From contig OX291551.1 of assembly GCA_946406115.1 (NCBI GenBank), positions 13,826,001 through 13,890,000 of the forward strand: a stretch of 64,000 nt of DNA, read 5' to 3'. The notes under the pieces are model-generated. The model did no database searches. It was not told the origin of the DNA and saw only the letters and a program-made list of their open reading frames with translations. This document shows, piece after piece, positions 11,101-21,319 of the stretch; positions within the stretch are counted from its first letter, which is position 1; the number at the start of each line of letters is the position of its first letter. The position numbers and the translations under genes are program-made. Source of the stretch: Apoda limacodes (taxonomy: Eukaryota > Arthropoda > Insecta > Lepidoptera > Limacodidae).

Positions 11101-14100
11101 ATATTGCAAATGTTAATTGTGGTATGCCGTCCCAAACCCGTACATATTTGTATGTTTACACGAAATCAGTCAGTGAAATAGTTACCTATTGTTAAAAAAT
11201 TGATTTTTTGGGTACATACCTTGTTTTTTCCCTTCCCTTTTTATTACTCATAGTCATAACAGATCAGAATCCGGAATACAACGGTCGTTCACTATAACTA
11301 CCTAGCTCTGTTTTGCCACCAAAACAATACTTAATTTTTCTTTTTTACACACATTGTTTAAACGAATTTCAAAGTTCGGGTTTTCTATCATAACCTGTGC
11401 ACTCACTTATTATTTTAAGATTAACTAATTTGGTACTTAGTAACAAAATCTTTAATTTAACCTGTGCTATATTGTATGTACACAAACAAAAACAATGGCG
11501 ACATATTAACTCAACTAAAGTTAGTAGGTAATGATACACGAAATAAAACAAAAAGTGCTGATTTTAAATAAGTCAAATAATTACAGCTATTGTCATATCC
11601 CGGTATTTTGTAAATCGTACTGACATCTAACGCTGTATTGAGTAAGCTGTTCACGAAAAATAGATAGAGATATTCAACGGAGATATCGTTAGTTTTTTGT
11701 AATTGTGCATGAGTAGCTGACTTTCGATTTGAGGCACTAACTTCAAGCTGTGCAAACCACGTAAATGTAGAACTAAAGTTTATATAGAGTGAATATTTTT
11801 TCTTGTTTTGCGTAGACGGTAGTGACACTGCCTGTGCAAAGATATACTTGACTGTCCGTTCGTTTTTTTGTGCATGCGTGAGTGTGTTTGATAGGCCCTA
11901 TAATAACACATTAATGTGTGTCTTTGCCACGAAAAAAGTATCTAAGCCTTCTGCTTTTGTCACTGCCGTCTACGCAAAAAGCGTAAAACATATTATTCAA
12001 AATTGCTAGTTCAATATCTACTGGACAGTCTTTAGCTACGTAAAGTACTAAATGAAAACATGAGACGGCGTTTATTAGCCCGATATTTTATACTTACTAT
12101 TTTGTAAAAAAATAAATAATTGAATGCTTCAGGGTAGGCAGTGCCTTTCTGCCTATATGGAGTGCACGCCACTGTTTTGTTATTATAGTATATTCTATTA
12201 GAATATTTCATTGAGTCATTGATTATAATTTATGAATGTTGCAATAAAATTACAGCGAATAGTACAATGTAGTCCTGATGCTTTAGAAATGAGGACAGAC
12301 ATGACTACTCTTGTAGCAGCAAATAAAACAATCACGTGTAATGGAAAACAGACTATAATATTTCATGGTGATAATGCTGGGAATGGAGAACAAGCAGGAA
12401 CCGTGGATCTCACGCAAGTTGTGGTAAGTTAAAAAAAATATGTGGAAATATTAAGATAAGCAATAAAAACTAATAAAGACATATGAAGGACTAGCCTTTA
12501 CACGTCCACACTGTTGGGGTACGGCCTACTCTCAACTTGGCCGAAGGTTATTTGGGCCGGGTCCTAGTCATGTGAACTGAAATAAATAATTTTTATAAAA
12601 GCTGCCCATCGAAGATATTTTATTACATAAGTTTTAGAATAAATTCAATAGAAGCTTCACGGTTTGACTGGTTTAGCTCTCTTCATTACTTGCTGAGCAA
12701 AACTAAAATTACATTTTATCAATACATATTTAAATGTGCAGAGAACCGAGATTGAGTCAGTTGCTTTACATTTTTGATAAACTTTTTTTTTAGAATATAC
12801 CTCGGTCTGTGGATAAAGAAGGCATTTACAAACTATATATGTTAGTTACAAGTCAAATAAAATATACCATTACTGTAGAGATGGAAATGTCGTCGCCATC
12901 TGGGTATATGTCAGCGGCGATATGGCCACTGCTACCGGTGAGTTTTTTTTTTATAATAGAAATTATGATGAACAATGCAATGGTTAATGAAATAAATATT
13001 GCTATGTCCTCCAAGGTATTGAACACAACTTTATCGAAATGTTTTTACGTAGTAGTTTTTGCTGAAACTCAGAGAAAATGCTTTAGAATGGTTTAGGTGC
13101 CTATCTTAAAACACTAGTTTTAAAACTTAAGAAATTATCTCATTATGCAGTACATATATGTGACATGAGAAATCAAATGATGCTTATAAAATTGTAAATA
13201 AAAATTGCATATTTTTGAAAAATTTGCACTCGAAAATACATTTTATGACATGATTAAAACAGTAAGTATAATTATTTCTTTGTATGCAATGGAATTACTT
13301 GAAATGTGACCTTAAAATTTTAAAAGGGTACTTTTTTTAACCTAGGGTAATAATAATATTTTTTCTTAACACACTTGCTCGTAAAGTAGTTCATTGCACT
13401 ACTTTAACCTTTTCTTAAATCTCAGCAAAATAAAGGCGTAAATAGCATTAAGTAAATGCTATGCCAGCCAATGTATGTTAACTTCCACATGCGCGGTGCG
13501 CAAGAAACGTAAATAAATCCGCGCGCCATTTTGTCACAAAAATATTTGTTGTGTGGTTTTATTATTTTTTTTCCACGAAAATGTGTTAAAAATGTCGTAT
13601 GAAACGCGTGAGCTGTTGTAGCTCACTTTTCTGGTCCCAAAGTAAGGGTGAATAGTATCTTAAATAAACTTTTGATGAACTTCGATAAGTGTAAGAATAT
13701 AGACCCTTTTTTATGAGTCCCGAACATTAAGCTATAGGTATAGTACGTTATAAAGATAATGGTTTAGATTATCATTATTGGTATTTAAAGCACTCTTCTA
13801 ACTTTCTACTAAAGCTACAGAATAAGCTCATGAGATTTAATAATTTATTGTAATTATTTTAGTTTTTCGGCGTAATGTGTGCTGTGTATACGATTTTATG
13901 CGCTTGTTGGCTGCTTGTTTGTGGACTACAATGGCGAGATTTACTAAGAATACAGTATTGGATCGGAGGAGTTGCCATATTGGGGATGATCGAGAGTTCT
14001 ACTTACTATGGAGTATATTCATCAATCAACAGAACTGGGTAAATGTTGTAACACTTTCAAATACAATTTTAAAATAAAATACTGTATACTTAGGGTTTGG

Positions 14101-17100
14101 GTAGGTATACAGCAAAAATGGAACTTTTGTTGTTGTTGAGCTTTGGTAGGTGTTATGTAATACGTTATACAGTTTAAAAAAATGAGGTTAGAAAACAATG
14201 TAAGGCTCAAACAATTTTTAGGGTTCCGCACCCAGAGGGTGCCAACGGAGCCCTATTTCAAAGCCTGGACTGTATGTCTGTGTGTCCGACAATTAAAGGG
14301 CTCTATCTTTTAGACCAATGTTGGTAGGAGCCTGAATTTTTCACAGAATATGTGTTTTCGTGTTTGTAAATTACGTAAATGGTGGTGGTTACGGAACCCT
14401 CGGAGCGCGAGTCCAACTCTCACTTGGCCGGTTTTTTTTTGGCGCATCCCATCCCATGTGAAATAGGGTTGGATGCGACTTTACGATTGTTAGCTTTCAA
14501 AGTTATTAGTATTAGTAAATAATAAAGTTTTTGTTGTTTTTAGAAATCTGTACACTAGTAACAATATTATGGAACCGTTGAAAATACTTTTTTTACTGTA
14601 TTGATGTCAATATTATAAGAGGACATATAAAAAATGGTTTTGATAAACAAGTTAACTTTGTATTCAGGTATTTCAATGCTGAGGCGTATATGTTCGCCGA
14701 GTGGCTGTCAGTCGCCAAAAGAGCACTTGCAAGAATGCTAGTCATTATAGTTTCTCTAGGATTTGGTATCGTGAAGTAAGTACCTAGGTTTGTATTGATA
14801 AAAACTATATTTTTAATATACAAAAAAATATTTTCATAGCAAAGATACCCAGAGTCCAATACACATACAGATACCAAGTCCTGGACTTGAACCTGCGACA
14901 TTAAGATTCCATCTAAGTGTTTTCTGACCCTAGGGATTTAAAAAGCTACTTTAGTCCCTGTTTACGAAGAACCAACCAGCCCTTTTTGAATATTTTAATA
15001 GGAAAAATATAATTTTTACACTATTTTATCAAATTTCCGTTCCCGAATTTTATCTAGTAGGTATTCACATTAACTTTCCGTTTTTGGATTATAGCTTTTC
15101 ACTAAGAAGTTGAAGGGTTACTTTCTAACCAGCATAGAAGTACTGTCAATTATTGTTGTATTCTGGATAAAATACTAAGATTAGCCGCCCAAATATCAGA
15201 TGAATACTGTTTTATCATGTTTTATTGTACTTTAAAATAAGAAAAAAGAAACGAAACGTGCAAAATATGTTTAAAATATATTGATAAGTATTTCTGGACA
15301 TTATATACATAGCCAACTGGTCCCATTCTAAATAGAGCTTGTAGTATGGAAACCATGTAGTATTTTTTTTAAATACATACATTTTATACATAGAAAACAC
15401 ACAGACTCAAGACAAACACAAATATTCATCACGTGAATGCTTGTCTTGTGCCGCACAAATTTTTAATTGTGTAAGGATCGAATTTGTGCCCCTCGGATCC
15501 GATGGCAGCACTTCTACAAACGGAACCACGGAGCCGCTAATGGTGTAGTTTAAAATTGAATGTTTCCCGACTTTCAGGCCACGCCTGGGCCCGGCGCTGC
15601 AGCGCGTTGTAGGAACAGGAGTTCTATGGGGATTGCTAGCAGCTATTGAGGCTTGGTTGCGACTCCACCATAAGGCAGGGGACTCCAACCGAGATTTGCT
15701 CCTTACAGAGGCGCCACTATCGCTGCTTGATAGTGCCATCTGCTGGTGGGTGTTTGTCTCGCTCGCACACACCATGAGAACACTGCAGTTAAGAAGGCAA
15801 GTTTTATGTACGCATGTTCAATTTAGGGCGAAAGATGGCCGACCTTAAGGGGAATCTGGCCAACATTTACACTAAATATCTTTAACTATAAATATTCTGA
15901 TACTCAAACGGATATTATCATAAAGCGCTATTTACCATTTTCGCAAAACGCTTATTTATACATAAAATGCTAGTGTCTTATTAAATAACAATAGTTTTTT
16001 TAAAACTTATCAAATGTAATTGAAATAAACAAAAACTAGTTATTTCAATAATTACTGGCGTTGCATAAATTAATATGCTTTTAGCGACAGTGATCAATAG
16101 CAATTTAAGCAGCGAAAGGTTTATTGTTATAAATATTTACATAGTGCACTGAAGGTTTTATGGGAAATCCCTGATTCGGTTTTACCTTGAGCTAGGTCAT
16201 CCGCGTGTTTAGGCCTTTTTTTTTTTGCTTTTTATGTGAATGAGTGGACGACACGTACTTTAAATGCATTCTGTGCATTATATTTCGCGTTTATAATAAT
16301 AAATATTTTTGAACAAAACACACAGCGCCGTTTGGCCCAAAAGTAAAGGAAAAGCTTGTGTTATGGATACCAGACAATGGATACATGTTTTACACTAATG
16401 TTTATATTATGACATAAATGTTTGTCCAGTGCGAGAATCGATCCTATACCCTCTGCACAGCAGCCAGCCACACTACCAACTAATCTGCGAGGGAGTTGAA
16501 ATAATAACATGAGGTTTTCGTTTGTTACAGAAACACAATCAAGCTCTCATTGTACAGACACTTCACAAACACACTTATATTCGCAGTTATATCGTCTGTG
16601 ATATTCATGCTGTACTCCATCAAGTCATACAGGGTCCTGGATTGTATCACTGTGAGTAAAATTATCTGCATTTTATTAAAATACTTTTGTTAGGTACTTA
16701 CTTTTGTTTATTATTTTTCTTTAAATACATGATTTTGATAGTACCCGGTCTTAATACTGACAGAATTCACTTATATTTTAGATACATCATATTATGTCGG
16801 TATGTAGTCGGTGGTGGCCGAGGGCTTTAAACTTCACTTCACGTCCCAAGTAGCGGAGGTTCTAACCCCGGGTCGGCGTGTACCAATGAGTCTTTTCTTA
16901 ATTTCTCAAGTTCACTGATTTATTTATTCACACCACTGGCTTTTCGGTGAAGGAAAATATCGTGAGGAAACCTGCATACGTCAAGGAAAAAAAAAAAAGA
17001 CGTAAATCAGCCTCGCTTATGAGGGTAGGCCGTGCCCCAACAGTGGGGACGTATGAAGGCTGGCGAGCACATATTATGTACATGTGTATGTATCTGAGGA

Positions 17101-18689
17101 GTGCGCGGCCCAGTTACACTCGTCTATCGGAAATGATATGCAAAGTTAAGCAACATCGGGCGTGGTCACTACCTGGATGGGTTACCATAGGTTACAAGTG
17201 ACACATTTTTCTAAGCGGGGGTTTTCAAAAAATAGTATTTCATAACTTTGACGATTCAAAAGTGTTTGTAAGAACCTATTTTGAATAAAAAAAATTGACC
17301 GAATTTTATTTGTTAACTATCTGTTGTTCTGCCCTTTCCGTTGCTTTTGCGCTCTCTCTCACATTTTGTCTTTTTGCTCACCTACTAAAGGTCGTAGCGT
17401 CATGTTTGAAATAACCTTTAATTCTGCCTGACTGGTAGTTCCTAAGATAAGCGTGTTTAAACAAAAAAGAAACTCTTTAGCTTTATTATATTAGTGTAGA
17501 GGGTAATTTTGGTGATTGCGCATATCAAGGTCGGTTACTGATAAAATTTGCCTGTACAAATTCCATGCGTTGTTTACTAAAAGCAGAGTACAGACAGTAA
17601 GAAAACTTTGGAACAACGGATCTTTTTAAGGCTAATAAAGAGGGCCAGCACTAGGTTCGCCATTTCTCTCGCACTCAAGCTCTGCTGCATTTTGCGTCTC
17701 TACCGCTGTACAGAGGACAAGCACACTAGTGAGTGCAGTAAGATTTGTGTGGTGTGTGTGTGTGAGGATGTATGTGTGTGTGTGAGGATGTATGTGTGTG
17801 TGTGTCTGCGTACGGAGCAGCGCTTGTGTAACGGCTTGTATGAAGACAAATTAATATTCTAATGGGATTACTGCAATTATATCAAAAATTGTAAATCCAA
17901 TTTTGCCATGTTAGCTACATACATATAACAAGTTATGCGTTTATTCATAGGACTGGAAGGAAGTGTGGGTTGACGAAGCGTATTGGCACATACTGTTTGC
18001 CAGTGTACTTACTGTGATTATGATTCTGTGGCGGCCCACTAATAACAACCAGCGATACGCATTCACGCCGCTATTGGACAACGAGGAAGATGACGATGGT
18101 AAGTTTTAAAATTTAATGTGTGTCAAGTTTGTCTGAATGCGCTGTTACAAAATAACTTTTCGTATGATTTAAACTGAATATAAATAAATAATTGATAAAA
18201 ATAGGTTTGGATATTACACAGCGCCATCTGGTACCGAACTAAGTAAAGCTTGTACTATGGATACCAGACAACGGATACAAATATACCTTTTTTAAAACAC
18301 CCATACTTAAGACAAACACAAGGTTCATATAAGTTCGTAATGTGCGGAAATCGACCCACGCCCCTTGATTCAGCAGGTAGTTATTAACCACTAAGCTACG
18401 TATCCGTCATGTAATATTGTATAGGTAATTAACTAACTCTATTACAGATGAGGAAGAGCATTTTGTAAACGACGCATATGGAGTGAAGATGCGTGGTACT
18501 AGTATAAGTGGGCCCGGTGGTGACAGTACAAAGACTGACGACTCTAAAGAATCGCAACACGAAAACAATCACTCTTTAGAATCAGACCTCCGTTGGGTTG
18601 AAGAAAATATACCAACTAGTTCACTTCCACTATTAGATTCAGATGAAGAAATCATAACTACAAAATTTGAAGTTTCTAAAATGCAGTAA
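8155..18689 (+). CDS. TMEM87: TMEM87 family Golgi seven-transmembrane protein (5' exon missing)
   Basis: Ten coding exons join in frame: 8155-8215, 9394-9488, 12256-12423, 12794-12937, 13863-14038, 14668-14775, 15578-15796, 16531-16651, 17951-18098 and 18448-18689. They total 1482 nt, or 493 codons plus stop, without the signal-peptide exon. Exons 1-4 encode the lumenal GOLD-like domain. Exons 5-9 encode the seven helices, with family signatures LLRIQYWIGG, AKRALARMLVIIVSLGFGIVKPRLG, CWWVFVSL and SLYRHFTNTLIFAV. Exon 10 is the acidic cytosolic tail ending DLRWVEENIP...LLDSDEE...FEVSKMQ, a match to vertebrate TMEM87A/B. The donor of exon 7 is GC (15797-15798). Another small exon may lie in 9489-12255, since vertebrate proteins have about 25 more lumenal residues there. 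Family members act in Golgi trafficking; channel activity has been proposed for TMEM87A. Confidence 0.95.
8600..9015 (+). repeat. dimeric interspersed repeat, copy 2 (in TMEM87 intron)
   Basis: Two tandem monomers, each opening with a GCCCGCGGTT(T/C)CA(C/T)CCGCCCTAA-type start, lie at about 8617-8750 and 8764-8900. A shared tail follows: CTTAATCGGTACAGCGGTTTA, then ACAGACAGACACAGTTAC, ending at TTATAATATTAGTATGGAT. The monomer is the same as at 1765-2088, 34160-34545 and 50520-50925. Confidence 0.8.
9116..9380 (+). repeat. possible solo-LTR remnant next to a splice acceptor
   Basis: The segment opens TGTGGC and closes TTGTACA, i.e. TG...CA ends. It contains CCTATATAAG, a TATA-like box, followed by sequence resembling an LTR R/U5. 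It stops 13 bp before the acceptor of the TMEM87 exon at 9394. No target-site duplication is visible, so this is tentative. Confidence 0.3.
9489..11030. other. TMEM87 intron, with a weak tRNA-like SINE fragment
   Basis: Mostly unrecognised intronic sequence. On the - strand, about 10749-10850 contains a CAGGTTCAAGTC box-B-like motif and an AGCACAATGGTAGAGCAC box-A-like motif, suggesting a decayed tRNA-derived SINE. A related fragment lies at about 14835-14935. Confidence 0.4.
11031..12174. mobile_element. hAT-like non-autonomous DNA transposon
   Basis: The left end CAGTGGCGTGCGC (11031) and the right end GCACGCCACTG (ending 12174) form short terminal inverted repeats of the CAGTGGCGT type seen in hAT elements. 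Both termini are followed inward by GGGTAGGCA. I see no matching 8-bp target duplication and no transposase. It lies entirely inside a TMEM87 intron. Confidence 0.5.
11806..11979. mobile_element. small MITE nested in the hAT-like element
   Basis: Terminal inverted repeats TTTTGCGTAGACGG(T/C)AGTGACA face each other at 11806-11828 and 11957-11979 and bound about 174 bp without coding capacity. The family could not be named. Confidence 0.55.
12484..12570 (-). repeat. SINE 3' fragment
   Basis: The - strand reads GTAGGCCGTACCCCAACAGT, matching the 3' body of the SINE at 16795-17060 (GTAGGCCGTGCCCCAACAGT). Confidence 0.5.
12938..13862. other. TMEM87 intron, nothing recognised
   Basis: AT-rich intron between the fourth and fifth located exons. 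It has a canonical GTGAGT donor and a TTTTAG acceptor. No repeat family or RNA could be supported. Confidence 0.5.
14216..14440 (-). repeat. CCGGCCAAGTG-ended interspersed repeat
   Basis: The right end, read on -, begins AAAAAAAACCGGCCAAGTG and continues GAGTTGGACTCGCG, then GAGGGTTCCGTA. The left end carries the matching TAGGGTTCCGCA edge. Relatives lie at 39947-41180, 43838-44968, 59857-60301 and 62245-62480. Confidence 0.65.
15225..15540 (-). repeat. tRNA-derived SINE, copy b
   Basis: The - strand head has GCGGCTCCGTGGTTCCG (box-A-like) and GCACAAATTCGATCC (box-B-like), followed by the body motifs seen at 7775-7953. It ends about 37 bp before the TMEM87 exon at 15578. Confidence 0.7.
15797..15798 (+). 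promoter_or_regulatory. non-canonical GC splice donor of TMEM87 exon 7
   Basis: The exon must end at 15796 for the frame to run LRR|N into the next exon at 16531, as in vertebrate TMEM87 (LKLRRN). The bases at the junction are AAG|GCAAGT. This is a textbook GC-AG donor, and no GT serves the same phase. Confidence 0.85.
16270..16490 (-). repeat. tRNA-derived SINE, copy c
   Basis: It has the same body as copies a and b (CAGCGCCGTTTGGCCCAAAAG and ACCAGACAATGGATACA on +) and a tRNA-like head with a TCGATTCTCGCAC box-B-like element on -. It lies in the intron before the TMEM87 exon at 16531. Confidence 0.7.
16795..17060 (+). repeat. second tRNA-derived SINE family, full copy
   Basis: The head GTGGTGGCCGAGGGCTTTAA (box A) and GGTTCTAACCCCGGG (box B) shows a tRNA origin. 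The body contains CTTTTCGGTGAAGGAAAATA and CGTGAGGAAACCTGCATACG, a block I know as common in Lepidoptera. It ends near GGCCGTGCCCCAACAGTGGG. Confidence 0.8.
17085..17200 (+). pseudogene. 5S rRNA-like sequence
   Basis: From about 17143 to 17190 the sequence AAGTTAAGCAACATCGGGCG, then TGGTCACTACCTGGATGGGT and TACC, closely follows the internal region of 5S rRNA, including the box C-like GGATGGGT. The 5' third (GCGGCCCAGTTACACTCG...) and the 3' end are diverged, so it is not a functional 5S gene. It could be a 5S pseudogene or the head of a 5S-derived SINE. Confidence 0.7.
17395..17490 (-). repeat. interspersed repeat tail
   Basis: It shares GGTAGTTCCTAAGAT, then GCGTGTT and AACTCTTTAGCTTTATTATA, with 40430-40570 and, reversed, with 56140-56290. 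This looks like the 3' end of an unidentified retroelement. Confidence 0.5.
17740..17815. repeat. TG microsatellite with a GAGGATGTA interruption
   Basis: Runs of TG are interrupted twice by the same GAGGATGTATG motif, giving a small compound tandem repeat in the last-but-one TMEM87 intron. Confidence 0.85.
18175..18410 (-). repeat. tRNA-derived SINE, copy d
   Basis: It matches the body of copies a-c (GCGCCATCTGGTACCGAAC and TACCAGACAACGGATACA on +), with the tRNA-like head at the right end (GTGGTTAATAAC and GGGTCGATTTCC on -). It lies in the last TMEM87 intron. Confidence 0.75.
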
Positions 18690-18859
18690 TTAATTGTGTA
18701 CTTATCTAATCTAGTGTGTAATATATGTGTAAATGTATTTATATGTAACGTTTTTTTTTATTTAAGCTCTTGGAATGAAACCTTTCGGCTCAGTTCGCAT
18801 ATCTCAACTTCGATTTCGTAACTTTTTAATTGCTAGTCTATCCTTGTTATTATAATAGA

Positions 18860-18865
18860 AATAAA
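18860..18865 (+). promoter_or_regulatory. candidate polyadenylation signal of TMEM87
   Basis: AATAAA occurs about 170 bp after the stop codon at 18687-18689. It is plausible by position only. Confidence 0.4.
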
Positions 18866-20465
18866 TTAACACCTAAAACTGCAATTTAGTTGCCTATGTA
18901 TGTTGTTATTAGGTCCAAGCACTCGATACCAAATCTTGTCAAAATTAGTTCAGCAGTTTGGCTTTGAAACAAATAGAAAGACCGACAGACAATTTTTTTT
19001 GCATTCAGAGTATTGGTAGTTAAAGTAGAGTTTAGCCTTCAGCTTTTGAAGCGAGACTTTTATCACAAAATTAATAGTTCATTTTGTTGGTTTAGAAGGT
19101 CTACTCATGATGTACTTTACTTACTTGTAGAGCCCATTGGTGGAATCAATAAACCGAAATAGTACGCCAATTTGGCTCGAAAATCGCAAATGGATGTAGA
19201 GGATAGCCGTTTGATACACATTTACTTACGCTAAAACAATTTTTTTGAGCCTCATTTCCTCTCCCTTAGTTATGACGTCATCATTTTTTACATGGGATTA
19301 GTACATTTTACATGGGATTAGTACATTTTTTAGGAACATGTGTTCATGAGCCACTTGATTTCTCAAAAACCAAAAAGTATTTAAAAAAAATGCAAAGGTT
19401 GGGCTCCTCCAGGTAGAAGAAGGGTGAATAAATTTAAATAAAAAACTTTTTAACAAAAAAAGAAACATCTGACTTTATAAAACTGCACTAAAAAAGTAAA
19501 AATAAATAGTTATTTTCAAAAAATCTGATCAGAATTACAGGTTGAAGTTGGATTCATGAAAGTGAAGTGTGTTATATATATAACTGTTGCGTACATATAC
19601 ACCAACTTAAAACTGTAATTCTGTAATAAATTATTTTCACCTTTTTAGTGCATCTTTTTGAAGCCAGTTGTTTTTTTGTAAAAAAGTTTTTATTTTTTAC
19701 TTATGAATGGCGAACTGCTTTCGAGTGTACTGGTGCGTGATGTTATGTTGCGTAAACAATGCATATTTATACGATAGCAGCAATTGCGGTTGATTTGCTA
19801 TAATTTTTTGAAGAGAGCCGTAGTCTGTCTCACTCATCATCAGATGTATATCAAATTTAAATGGGACCATTCCGGATTGAACCTCTTTGAAACAAAAAAA
19901 GTATTTCGCAAATCCGTCTATAACTGACGAAGTTATGAACATACATAAAAAAAATATATATAAACATCATAAAATTGAGAACCTCCTCCTCTTTTGAAGT
20001 CGTTTAAAAATATAGTTCAAATGATAGGTAATCCTGATCTAACTTCAAAAAAGCAATTCAATTCGAACTTATTAGGGTCCGTACCCCAAGGTTGCCAGAG
20101 CGGAACCCTACTTCACCTTCGATGCCCGTCCGTTTGTCAGACCTTTAAAGCACTATCTTTTGATCTGTAATGGATTCTATATTGATAAAGCGGATTTCTT
20201 AACAATAATAAAAATCAAAAATTTTAGAGATCTGTACACAAAACAAGTTTTTTGCTTTTATTCCATTGTAAAAACGCTTCAAACTTTGTGTGTCTGTAAT
20301 GCAGGCATGGCAAACTCTAAGATATTGTTGGGGCCAAATCGAGGAAGATCGGATCGCATCAGCGGGAAGTAAAGCTAATAAAATCTCATCGAGCACTAGT
20401 AGTTTACTTACTCAAATGAAAATTTAAGTTCATAAACATTAAAAAAAAAAGTTCATGACATCCAT
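18866..20465. other. intergenic; one interspersed repeat at about 19640-20010
   Basis: No gene is seen. A short perfect duplication TACATGGGATTAGTACATTT occurs twice at about 19288-19328. The segment about 19640-20010 ends ATTGAGAACCTCCTCCTCTT, then TTGAAGTCGTT, a tail I recognise as a frequent lepidopteran repeat end. About 20070-20190 carries another TAGGGTCCGTACC-type repeat edge. Confidence 0.45.
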
Positions 20466-21319
20466 CCCGTGGTCCAACTGCGTAGTTCAACTGGTAGTAA
20501 CCCAGGCCAATGATTTTTGTCCCTGGTTCTACCAGTAGAACTGTAACAAGAAAATTGATAGTTTTTTATCACACTTGTTTGACAGCTGTCAAACTAGAAA
20601 CGGCTTTATCTCCGAAACTGTTAATTGTAGACTAGCAGGTTCTTGACAAAAATGATAGATTTCATGAAGATCTTTATTTCGGATAACAATCATTTTGAAA
20701 ATTATAATTTAGTTATAAGGTAAGTATAAGGTAAATAAGATATCTGACTACTAGTTTACGATCAAAATTTATGGATAAAGCCCTTTCTAGTTTGACAGCT
20801 GTCATCAAAAATGAAGATCTTGATGAGAACTATCACTTCTGTAAAGAAACTACTAGTCTACGATCAAAAGTTACGGAGATAAAGCCGTTTCTGGTTTGAC
20901 AGCTGTCATCCGAAATAAAGATCTTGATGAGATCTATCACTTCTGTAAAAAACTACTAGTCTACGATCAAAAGTTACAGAGATAAAGCCGTTTTTAGTTT
21001 GACAGCTGTCATCTGCAATAAAGATCTTGATGAGATCTTTCACTTTTGTAAGGAAACCACTAGTCTACAATTAATAGTTTCGGAGATAAAGCCATTTCTA
21101 GTTTCATAGCTGTCATCCGAAATGAAGATTTTGATGAAATCTATCACTTCTGTAAAATAAAATTTATATAGTAAAAGCCCGTGTGAGTAATGACACTGTT
21201 TTTGAGCAAGTCTGATAAAAAACTATCAATTTTCTAGTTTACAGTCCTGCTGGTAGAACTAGGGACAAAAATCATTGCCCTTGGTTACTACCAGTCGAAC
21301 TACGCAATTGGACCACGGG
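20466..21319. mobile_element. TIR element with a tandem-array core
   Basis: Inverted ends of about 110 bp run inward from CCCGTGGTCCAA(C/T)TGCGTAG at 20466 and from its reverse complement ending at 21319. Shared blocks include AATGATTTTTGTCCCT and GAAAATTGATAGTTTTTTAT. Inside, four direct units of about 104 bp occupy about 20757-21165. Each contains GATCAAAAGTTACGGAG, TTTGACAGCTGTCATC and AAGATCTTGATGAGA. One inverted unit lies at about 20576-20690. No coding capacity and no clear target duplication were found. Confidence 0.85.

Noticed and set aside
11511..11828. 105-codon frame on -, considered as a hAT transposase piece
   Set aside because: No catalytic or dimerisation motif is visible, and the composition is that of AT-rich noncoding DNA.
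17085..17200. Functional 5S rRNA gene
   Set aside because: Only the central part matches 5S rRNA. The ends that form the closing stem are diverged, and there is no T-run terminator at the expected place.
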